Shown here: positions 1-5,220 of the stretch, one piece after another
Layout: each line of letters opens with the position of its first letter
How positions within the stretch are numbered: the first letter of the stretch is position 1
NCBI GenBank assembly: GCA_005881995.1
Contig: VBHV01000092.1
Location: 1-5,220 of the forward strand
DNA from: Chloroflexota bacterium
GTDB lineage: Bacteria; Chloroflexota; Ktedonobacteria; Ktedonobacterales; Ktedonobacteraceae
Direction of reading: 5' to 3'
Length of the DNA stretch: 5,220 bases
Notes under the pieces: model-generated
The model's input: only the letters and a program-made list of their open reading frames with translations
Told to the model about the DNA's origin: nothing
Databases searched by the model: none
Made by a program: the position numbers and the translations under genes

Positions 1-1440
1 CGATTCCACGCGCACCATCGCGCCTTCATATGGGCCAATACCGGTGCCTTCAACGTAGCAGCCCACGCCTATACCCAGGTAGCGGCCCTGCGCACGCGCC
101 TCGGCCTGCCGCGCAGGGAAGTTATCATAGTCCAGCAAGGCCCTCAGCTTTTCCAGCCCGGCCTGGTAATCGCCGCTATCGTATTTAGTCGGTCCTCCGT
201 CTTGATATACCAGGCCAACGTCCCAGGGGAACTCGTCGGGCTGAATGAAGTTGCGTGAGCGCACCTCGAGGCGGTCCAGCTGAAGTTCGCGCGCGATGCG
301 ATCCATGATGCGTTCCATCACAAACACCGCGTGTGGTCGGCCTGCTCCGCGATACGGGCTGACCGGCACTTTATTGGTATAGAGGACAGTAAATTCGCTG
401 TAGTAGTGCTTCAGACGGTAAGGGCCGGGCAGGGTACACGCGGTGATGATGGGCACGATAATGCCATAGGGGGTGTAGGCCCCCGTATCATGCAGGAACC
501 TGTCCCGTACGGCAAGCAGGATGCCCGCATCGTCAAAGGCATACTCCACCTCGTGAAGCTGGCTGCGTTCCTGGTTGGCCGAAATGAAATGCTCGCGTCG
601 ATCCTCGATCCATTTGATGGGCCTACCCAGGCGCATTGCGGCAAAAGGCGTAAGCACCTCTTCTGCATAGAACATCATGATCTTGGTGCCGAAGCCGCCT
701 CCGACATCGGGCGCGATGACGCGCACCTTGTGCTCGGGCAGGTGGAAGATGGCCGCCAGGCCGTTGCGGATGGGAATCGGCCCCTGCGTCGATATCCAGC
801 ACGTGAGCGTACCGTCATGCGCGTCCCAACGCGCCAGCACGCCGCGACATTCCATCGGCATGGCCGCGCCCCGGTCCATAAGCAGAGTCTCATGGATGAC
901 ATGCGGTGCACTCGCAAAGATGCTATCGGAGTCGCCTACGCTTTGCACGAGGTGCGCGGCCACGTTGCCCGGCACATCCGCGTGCACAAGCGGCGCGTTT
1001 TCCGCCGATGATACTTCCAGACTGTGCACGACCGGTAGCGGTTCGTACTCGACTTCGATCAAGTCGAGCGCATCTTCGGCAATGTAGCGGCTGTCGGCCA
1101 CCACCATCGCCACTGCTTCACCTGCATAGCGAACTTCGTCGCGGGCCAGCGGTAGCTGCGTGCGGGGCTGCGTCAAGGCATGGTGGGGCACGAGCAAAGG
1201 CGATGGTTCCAGCACCTCGCCCAGGTCTTTAGCAGTAAGCACAAGGTGCACGCCGGGGAGGGCACTGGCGGCGCTGGTATCGATGTTGAGGATACGAGCG
1301 CGCGCATGGGTGCTACGCAGCACCGCGGCGTGCAGCATTTCGGGGAGATCGATATCGTCCACATAACTGCCCTGCCCTCGCAGCAGGCGTGGGTCTTCCT
1401 GTCGTTGAACCGGTGCACCGAACCAGCGCGTTGCCATCAT
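1..1440 (-). CDS. Molybdenum hydroxylase large (molybdopterin-binding) subunit, CoxL/XdhA-like, 3' end cut by window
   Basis: This is the catalytic subunit of a xanthine dehydrogenase / CO dehydrogenase family enzyme, which binds the molybdopterin cytosine dinucleotide cofactor and hydroxylates or oxidises the substrate. The 480 visible residues cover the N-terminal a/b hammerhead domain (about 20-140, including RYAGEAVAMVVA at 104-115) and the first part of the Mo-binding domain. VGGGFG at 246-251 is the conserved Mo-cofactor glycine motif. PYRGAGR at 362-368 is the active-site loop. It resembles the AYRGAGR loop of form II CoxL proteins and lacks the cysteine of the form I AYRCSFR loop. YDSGDY at 420-425 is also typical of the CoxL-like group. 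Family members are usually about 750-800 residues, so roughly 300 are missing beyond the left edge. The gene begins with two adjacent ATGs; the first overlaps the stop of the small-subunit gene as ATGA. The second (1437) sits six bases from GGAGGT and may be the true start. CO is possible as substrate, but purines, aldehydes or N-heterocycles are equally open. Confidence 0.93.
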   Translation of the reverse strand, partial: MMATRWFGAPVQRQEDPRLLRGQGSYVDDIDLPEMLHAAVLRSTHARARILNIDTSAASALPGVHLVLTAKDLGEVLEPSPLLVPHHALTQPRTQLPLARDEVRYAGEAVAMVVADSRYIAEDALDLIEVEYEPLPVVHSLEVSSAENAPLVHADVPGNVAAHLVQSVGDSDSIFASAPHVIHETLLMDRGAAMPMECRGVLARWDAHDGTLTCWISTQGPIPIRNGLAAIFHLPEHKVRVIAPDVGGGFGTKIMMFYAEEVLTPFAAMRLGRPIKWIEDRREHFISANQERSQLHEVEYAFDDAGILLAVRDRFLHDTGAYTPYGIIVPIITACTLPGPYRLKHYYSEFTVLYTNKVPVSPYRGAGRPHAVFVMERIMDRIARELQLDRLEVRSRNFIQPDEFPWDVGLVYQDGGPTKYDSGDYQAGLEKLRALLDYDNFPARQAEARAQGRYLGIGVGCYVEGTGIGPYEGAMVRVES

Positions 1441-1967
1441 TCCACCTCCATGTGTTGCTCGCGTAGCCGTTCCGCGGCGAGTTTGACTGCTTCCACTATA
1501 TTCTGATAACCCGTGCAGCGGCAGATATTGCCGGAAAGTTCGTGACGTATCTCTTGCTCGGTAGGGTCAGGGTGTTCATGCAGCATGGCATGCACTGACA
1601 TAATAATGCCAGGGGTGCAGAATCCGCACTGGAGGCCGTGTTTTTCCTGGAACGCCTGCTGGATGGGGTGCAAATCGCTGTTTGTCCCCGCCATCCCTTC
1701 GATGGTGGTGACGGCCATGCCATCAGCCTGGACCGCCAACATGAGGCAGGAGCGCACCGCCTCGCCATTGAAGAGAACCGTGCAGCAACCGCACACACCG
1801 TGTTCGCAGCCGACATGCGTCCCCGTCAGTTGAAGATCGTGACGCAGAAAATCGGAGAGGAGCAGGCGCACCGGCACCGTCCGTTCGTAGCGGTGACCAT
1901 TGACGATAACCGCGATCTCGCATTCCTCGACGCATTGCGAAAAATCATCATCTCGCTCTAGCATCAT
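1437..1967 (-). CDS. Molybdenum hydroxylase small subunit, two [2Fe-2S] clusters, CoxS-like
   Basis: This is the iron-sulfur subunit, which carries electrons from the Mo site of the large subunit to FAD in the medium subunit. The 176-residue protein has the full set of eight cluster ligands. The N-terminal plant-ferredoxin-like domain supplies C54, C59, C62 and C74 (C-x4-C-x2-C-x11-C). The C-terminal four-helix domain supplies C114, C117, C149 and C151, within CGFCTPG and CRCTGY. Spacing is canonical, so both clusters should form. Length is typical for the family (about 155-180); the first 16 or so residues are a variable acidic extension. No signal peptide is visible, which fits a cytoplasmic enzyme. 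The gene overlaps its neighbours on both sides by ATGA, which places it in the middle of an M-S-L operon. The start is an ATGATG pair preceded by AGGAG, so translation could begin at either codon. Confidence 0.96.
   Translation of the reverse strand: MMLERDDDFSQCVEECEIAVIVNGHRYERTVPVRLLLSDFLRHDLQLTGTHVGCEHGVCGCCTVLFNGEAVRSCLMLAVQADGMAVTTIEGMAGTNSDLHPIQQAFQEKHGLQCGFCTPGIIMSVHAMLHEHPDPTEQEIRHELSGNICRCTGYQNIVEAVKLAAERLREQHMEVE
1444..1449 (-). promoter_or_regulatory. Ribosome binding site of the large-subunit gene
   Basis: GGAGGT on the minus strand is a near-perfect Shine-Dalgarno core. It lies three bases before the ATG at 1440 and six before the ATG at 1437. The spacing favours the second ATG, although the first gives the classic ATGA overlap with the preceding stop codon. 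Confidence 0.75.
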
Positions 1968-2869
1968 CCCTCTCCTCTCTGCTGCTCCTGGCGATCCTGT
2001 CTTTCACGTCTTCCCCAGGCAGCTTTCAGCACTCGCTTTGTCAGTTCCGCCGTCAGCGTGCGGCGATACTCAACGGTAGCATGCACATCACTCATATCCT
2101 CGCTCACGATCTCCCGTGCGGCTTCGGCTGCGGCATCGAGCGCCCGTTGATCGAGCGTCGTTCCCACCAGCAATTGCTCGACGACACTCGCGCGCGTGGG
2201 AGAGCCTGCGACGCCGAGGTAAGCGATATGGGCAGACATGCAGGTATCATCGGGCGCGGGTGTTAGCACGGCGGCGGCTCCCACAAGGGCATAATCTCCC
2301 GCACGGCGGGCGAATTCCATAAACGACCACCCGGCCTGCGGCGGTATCCAGGGAAAGCGCACTTCTGTCAGCATCTCACCGGGCTCCAGGGCTGTTGTGA
2401 GATAGCCGGTGAAAAACTCCTCGGCTTTGATGACTCGCTCACCATGAATGCTCTGCGCCAGTACTTCGCCGTTGAGGCAGGTCAACAGCGCGGGAAGCTC
2501 GGCAGCCGGATCGGCGTGCGCAATGCTGCCCACAACGGTGCCGCGATTGCGTATCTGCATATGCCCGATGTGCTTGATGACCTCCACGAGCAGTGGATGC
2601 TTCTCCTGCACCAGTACAGAGCGTTCAATTTGGCGCTGGCGCGCAATCGCGCCAATGGCGAGGTAGCCATCTTCCGTCTCAATGTAGTGCAGTTCGGAAA
2701 TATGGTTGATGTCTACAATGTAGGCAGGCCCCGCCAGGCGCATATTCAGCAGCGGCACAAAGCTTTGCCCGCCCGCCAGCACCTTGATGTCCTCGCCATG
2801 CTGATCGAGCAAGGTGAGCGCCTCGTCGAGAAGTCGCGGCGCACAGTACTGAAAACGTGGAGGTTTCAT
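1964..2869 (-). CDS. Molybdenum hydroxylase medium subunit, FAD-binding, CoxM-like
   Basis: This is the flavoprotein subunit, which takes electrons from the [2Fe-2S] subunit and passes them to an acceptor (quinone, NAD or oxygen, not determinable here). The 301-residue length is usual for CoxM/XdhB-type proteins. FAD-binding motif 1 is AGGQS at 32-36, followed by PLLNMRLA. Motif 2 is TVVGSIAHADPAAELPA starting at residue 111; the family usually has TIGGS/N at its head, so residue 113 is Val in place of Gly. The C-terminal CO dehydrogenase flavoprotein domain follows (about 170-285, with EFARRAGDYALVG at 186-198), and a highly charged tail of about 15 residues ends the protein. The start at 2869 is well fixed because TAA-TAG stops lie in frame just upstream. 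The ribosome binding site (GGGAAGTGG) is weaker than those of the next two genes. It is the first gene of the operon and faces the polymerase gene divergently. Confidence 0.95.
   Translation of the reverse strand: MKPPRFQYCAPRLLDEALTLLDQHGEDIKVLAGGQSFVPLLNMRLAGPAYIVDINHISELHYIETEDGYLAIGAIARQRQIERSVLVQEKHPLLVEVIKHIGHMQIRNRGTVVGSIAHADPAAELPALLTCLNGEVLAQSIHGERVIKAEEFFTGYLTTALEPGEMLTEVRFPWIPPQAGWSFMEFARRAGDYALVGAAAVLTPAPDDTCMSAHIAYLGVAGSPTRASVVEQLLVGTTLDQRALDAAAEAAREIVSEDMSDVHATVEYRRTLTAELTKRVLKAAWGRRERQDRQEQQRGEG
1972..1976 (-). promoter_or_regulatory. Ribosome binding site of the small-subunit gene
   Basis: AGGAG on the minus strand lies inside a purine-rich run at the end of the medium-subunit gene, four bases before the ATG at 1967 and seven before the ATG at 1964. 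As at the next junction, spacing slightly favours the second of two adjacent ATGs. Confidence 0.65.
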
Positions 2870-2924
2870 AATTCCACTTCCCTATTAAATAGTTGTCCTT
2901 GTGAAGTGAAGCGATCTATTGACC

Positions 2925-2939
2925 GCCTTAAATTAAGGC
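2925..2939. repeat. 15-bp palindrome in the hydroxylase operon leader
   Basis: GCCTTAA-A-TTAAGGC has perfect 7-bp arms around a single centre base. It lies about 56 bases upstream of the medium-subunit ATG, downstream of the candidate promoter. One arm, extended to ATTAAGGCC (2932-2940), recurs exactly at 3050-3058 in the same gap. This looks more like a DNA operator with a second half-site than an RNA hairpin, since a one-base loop cannot form. Confidence 0.45.
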
Positions 2940-2997
2940 CAGAGCGTCATTCACGACCAGGTCGCCCATCATTGCCCCCTGTTCGGGAATACAGATT

Positions 2998-3026
2998 AAA
3001 CTACTACTCTCCAGCCGTTCTGTCAA
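2998..3026 (-). promoter_or_regulatory. Candidate promoter of the hydroxylase operon
   Basis: On the minus strand a perfect TTGACA (-35) lies at 3021-3026. Seventeen bases on is TAGTTT (2998-3003), a 3-of-6 match to the -10 consensus; a TTTAAT at 2995-3000 is an alternative with a long 20-base spacer. Transcription would begin near 2991 and leave a leader of about 120 bases before the medium-subunit ATG. The strong -35 with a poor -10 would suit a promoter that needs an activator. This rests on consensus matching alone. Confidence 0.4.
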
Positions 3027-3036
3027 GCCCTTTTTC

Positions 3037-3049
3037 GCTGTAAAACAGC
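3037..3049. repeat. Perfect inverted repeat upstream of the operon -35, possible activator site
   Basis: GCTGT-AAA-ACAGC is a perfect 5-bp-arm inverted repeat with a 3-base centre. Its centre lies about 52 bases upstream of the predicted start of the hydroxylase operon transcript, a usual position for a dimeric activator. It is not a convincing terminator: the only T-run precedes the stem on the plus strand, and none follows it on either strand. The regulator family is not identifiable. Confidence 0.4.
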
Positions 3050-3107
3050 ATTAAGGCCTGTTACAAGTGATTTGATGCCGCAACTGGTAGCAATGAGTTA
3101 GAACAGG

Positions 3108-3116
3108 TGATACAAT
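3108..3116 (+). promoter_or_regulatory. Candidate extended -10 promoter of the DNA polymerase gene
   Basis: TGA-TACAAT matches the extended -10 form (TGn followed by 5 of 6 bases of TATAAT). No good -35 is seen 16-18 bases upstream, which extended -10 promoters tolerate. Transcription would begin near 3123, about 32 bases before the polymerase ATG. A second TACAATT lies 11 bases downstream (3122-3128) and could be an alternative -10 or part of an operator. Confidence 0.4.
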
Positions 3117-3122
3117 TTCAGT

Positions 3123-3140
3123 ACAATTGTGATCATGATC
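3123..3140. repeat. Two abutting perfect palindromes at the predicted polymerase transcription start
   Basis: ACAATTGT (3123-3130) is directly followed by GATCATGATC (3131-3140), each identical to its own reverse complement. Together they fill the space from the predicted transcription start to just before the ribosome binding site, a typical place for a repressor operator. The second contains two GATC sites. Palindromes this short can arise by chance; the abutment and position make them notable. Confidence 0.4.
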
Positions 3141-3145
3141 TGACC

Positions 3146-3150
3146 AGGAG
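3146..3150 (+). promoter_or_regulatory. Ribosome binding site of the DNA polymerase gene
   Basis: AGGAG is followed by TGAT and then the ATG at 3155, giving a short four-base spacing. It supports this start over the in-frame GTG at 3107, which has no comparable site; the next in-frame stop upstream is at 3068. Confidence 0.7.
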
Positions 3151-3154
3151 TGAT

Positions 3155-5220
3155 ATGCATCTTTCATCTTCCTCGCTCTCCAACGCCATCAATACCCACA
3201 CCGAAGACGAATACCTCTTCGGCTGGGACCCTTTGCCCGGCATCGTCTCCGTGTGGGCGAATCGCGAGGGACGCGCCCTCATCTGGCGGCGCGAGGGAGA
3301 ACGCATCACCTGTACCAGGGAACGCTTTCGACCCTGGGTCTTTGCCGCTTCCCTGGATGACCTCTCCCACCTGGGGTCATCCCTGATCTCTGCATCCGCG
3401 CCCATTGGCAGCGCTGCCAGCATCACCTATCGTGAATTGGATGGCCCGGCGGATGCCTACCGTTTCCTGCTGTCCGCCAGCGATGGACGCCTGCTCGAAA
3501 ACGAATTGGTACGGAGCGCATCGCGACGCCTGGACCGCAAAATTACGAGCATCAACGATTTACCAGATCAGTATTATCGTGTTGGCCCCGTCGAACAGTA
3601 CCTCATGACGAGCGGGCGCGTCTATTTCCGGGGTTTGAGCTACGAAGACCTGCACCGGCTGCAGTTCGACCTTGAAACAACCGCGCTTGACCCCCATCGC
3701 GGGCGTATCTTCATGGTTGCTATACGTGATAGTCGCGAGCTAACCACCACGCTCGATGCTCCTCGGCCCGAAGATGAGGCACGCCTCATCACCGACCTGT
3801 GCGCGCTTATTCGCCAAAGTGACCCGGATGTGATCGAGAACCATAACCTCTTCGGTTTCGATTTGCCTTTCCTGGAGCAACGCGCCGCCGCACATGGCAT
3901 CTCGCTGCACCTTGGCCGTGAAGGCGGGCCATCCATCTTAGAGCGCCGCGAGGAGACGCTGGCCATCGGGCCGGAAGCGCGCCGCCGTGTTCGCTACAGT
4001 GTCGCAGGACGCGAACTGATCGATACGTTGGATGCAGTGCGCCGCCACGACTTCGTTGTACGCGACATGCCCAGTCACAGCCTGAAAGATGTCGCCCGCT
4101 ATTTCGGTATCGCCTCGCCCGATCGCGTCTACATCGAGGGCGCGGCAATCTTTGCTACGTATCAACGCGATCCTGAGCGGGTTCGACAATACGCCCTGGA
4201 CGATGTTGAAGAGGTAGACGGACTATCGCGACGCCTGCTTGGAGCACCGTTCTCGCTAGCGGGCATGGCTCCCCGCCGCTACGAGCGCCTGGCTTCGGCT
4301 GGACCAGCCATGGGCATTCTTGAACCCATGCTGGTACGCGCCTACCTACACAATGGCGCTGCGCTCCCCCGCCAGAGCGCCGATCAGTCTGTAGGGCAAG
4401 CATTGCACGAGGGTGGCGCGGTGCATCTTTTCGCGGAAGGCGTGGCCGAACACGTGGTCAAGGCCGATGTCGCCTCGCTTTACCCCTCGCTCATGCGCAC
4501 CTTCCAGATCGGCCCTGCCTGTGACCGCCTAGGCGTCTTGCTCAGCATCCTGGGCAGGTTGACCGACTTGCGCCTGGCGCACAAGGCCGCAGCGAAGGCT
4601 GCTCCTCCTGGCTCCGTGGAGGCCAATCATCACGACGCAACATCGGCGGCCATGAAAATCCTGGTAAACTCCGCCTATGGCTACATGGGCGCCGGCTCGA
4701 TGGCCCTCTTCGCCGATAGCCACGCCGCCGGAGAAGTGACCAGGCGTGGGCGCGAGATTCTCACGCAAGTCCTCGCATCGCTGCGCAAGCGCGGCATGGC
4801 ACTGGTGGAGGCCGATACCGACGGCGTCTACTTTGCCGTCCCTGCCGATTGGACGGAGGAACAGGAGCGAGAACTGGTCGCGAGCATAGGGACGGAGTTG
4901 CCAGCGGGCATTCGCCTGGAGTACGAGGGGCGTTACCGCGCCATGCTCAGTCACGAAGTCAAAAACTATGCCCTGTTAACCTACGGCGGCCAGTTGGTTG
5001 TGCGCGGCGTTGCGCTGCGCTCCAGCCGCTCAGAGCCATTCGGTGAACGCTTCCTGCGCCAGGCATTACTCCGTACCATGACCGGCAACGTGGTTGGCGT
5101 GCGCGATGCCTACCTGGAGACAACTAAAGCGCTGCGCGCGCGCGCTTATCCTGTCTCTGATGTCGCTGCGCGCGTGCGCCTCTCAAAATCGCGGGAAGCC
5201 TATCAGACCTCTCGCGCCGG
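3155..5220 (+). CDS. Family B DNA polymerase with 3'-5' exonuclease, 3' end cut by window
   Basis: This is a template-directed DNA polymerase of the B family (the group of E. coli Pol II and archaeal replicases), probably with proofreading and likely used in repair or damage tolerance; that role is inferred. The frame is open for 688 codons to the right edge. After an N-terminal domain come the exonuclease motifs: Exo I FDLET with D172 and E174, Exo II HNLFGFD with D236, and Exo III YALDD with Y346 and D350. All exonuclease acidic residues are present. Polymerase motif A is DVASLYPS with D438, motif B is KILVNSAYG with K501 and Y508, motif C is EADTDGVYF with D554 and D556, and the KxY motif is KNYAL with K603. 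All catalytic residues are kept. Motif C has DTDG where most relatives have DTDS, and motifs A to B are only 63 residues apart, suggesting short fingers. The start of the thumb is visible; roughly 50-120 residues are probably missing. It is divergent from the hydroxylase operon and unlikely to be functionally tied to it. Confidence 0.95.
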   Translation, partial: MHLSSSSLSNAINTHTEDEYLFGWDPLPGIVSVWANREGRALIWRREGERITCTRERFRPWVFAASLDDLSHLGSSLISASAPIGSAASITYRELDGPADAYRFLLSASDGRLLENELVRSASRRLDRKITSINDLPDQYYRVGPVEQYLMTSGRVYFRGLSYEDLHRLQFDLETTALDPHRGRIFMVAIRDSRELTTTLDAPRPEDEARLITDLCALIRQSDPDVIENHNLFGFDLPFLEQRAAAHGISLHLGREGGPSILERREETLAIGPEARRRVRYSVAGRELIDTLDAVRRHDFVVRDMPSHSLKDVARYFGIASPDRVYIEGAAIFATYQRDPERVRQYALDDVEEVDGLSRRLLGAPFSLAGMAPRRYERLASAGPAMGILEPMLVRAYLHNGAALPRQSADQSVGQALHEGGAVHLFAEGVAEHVVKADVASLYPSLMRTFQIGPACDRLGVLLSILGRLTDLRLAHKAAAKAAPPGSVEANHHDATSAAMKILVNSAYGYMGAGSMALFADSHAAGEVTRRGREILTQVLASLRKRGMALVEADTDGVYFAVPADWTEEQERELVASIGTELPAGIRLEYEGRYRAMLSHEVKNYALLTYGGQLVVRGVALRSSRSEPFGERFLRQALLRTMTGNVVGVRDAYLETTKALRARAYPVSDVAARVRLSKSREAYQTSRA

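Larger units (their letters stand above)
2870..3154. other. Divergent intergenic control region
   Basis: This is the only non-coding stretch in the window. It is visibly richer in A and T than the genes and separates two divergent start codons. It contains a candidate promoter for each side, three perfect palindromes and a repeated 9-mer (listed separately). No tRNA, riboswitch-like structure or coding sequence is supported here. Confidence 0.7.

Noticed and set aside
331..1011. Long plus-strand open frame of 226 codons antisense to the large-subunit gene
   Set aside because: It lies wholly inside a well-supported conserved gene on the other strand, shows no recognisable domain, and is the kind of antisense frame produced by GC-rich codon use.
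2444..3043. Plus-strand open frame of 199 codons antisense to the medium-subunit gene and running into the gap
   Set aside because: Most of it mirrors the conserved FAD-subunit gene, its product resembles no family I know, and it ends in AT-rich intergenic sequence without any sign of coding.
3037..3049. Possible intrinsic terminator
   Set aside because: The stem has only five base pairs and no T-run follows it on either strand; there is also no converging gene end nearby to terminate.
2978..3107. Possible LexA sites: CCTGTTC at 2978-2984 and GAACAGG at 3101-3107
   Set aside because: Each matches only one half of a GAAC-N4-GTTC box and the partner half is missing, so SOS control cannot be claimed from them.
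1..3154. Functional link between the hydroxylase operon and the polymerase
   Set aside because: The only connection is divergent adjacency across a shared gap; no known pathway joins them and no third gene in the window suggests a combined system.
3155..5220. Possible frameshift or deletion between polymerase motifs A and B
   Set aside because: The frame is continuous, the intervening residues are sensible fingers sequence leading directly into motif B, and all downstream motifs are in the same frame; the short spacing looks natural.

Overview
The window holds two divergently transcribed units separated by a 285-base regulatory gap. On the minus strand, from 2869 leftward to the window edge, three tightly overlapping genes encode the medium (FAD), small ([2Fe-2S]) and large (molybdopterin) subunits of a molybdenum hydroxylase of the xanthine dehydrogenase / aerobic CO dehydrogenase family. 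The large-subunit gene runs off the left edge. On the plus strand, from 3155 to the right edge, lies most of a family B DNA polymerase with an intact proofreading exonuclease domain. It is not interrupted by stops and is cut by the window edge in the thumb region.

Organism: a bacterium of moderate-to-high GC. The pairing of a cox-like hydroxylase cluster with this type of bacterial family B polymerase reminds me most of Chloroflexota, perhaps Ktedonobacteria. That is an inference from protein character only; no rRNA or other marker gene is present.

Layout: 1-1440 (-) large subunit, partial; 1437-1967 (-) small subunit; 1964-2869 (-) medium subunit; 2870-3154 intergenic, with a candidate promoter in each direction and several short perfect palindromes; 3155-5220 (+) DNA polymerase, partial. 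The hydroxylase genes are joined by ATGA stop/start overlaps and have strong ribosome binding sites, so they should be made together as an L-S-M complex. Electrons would pass from the Mo site in L through two [2Fe-2S] clusters in S to FAD in M. The substrate cannot be fixed from sequence: the active-site loop is PYRGAGR, not the AYRCSFR loop of proven (form I) CO dehydrogenase.

No mobile element, RNA gene, CRISPR array or clear terminator was seen. I found no strong evidence of an undescribed system. The most interesting items are the palindrome-rich divergent control region, the compact and slightly atypical polymerase core, and the mismatch between gene order (M-S-L, as in form I) and active-site loop (form II-like).
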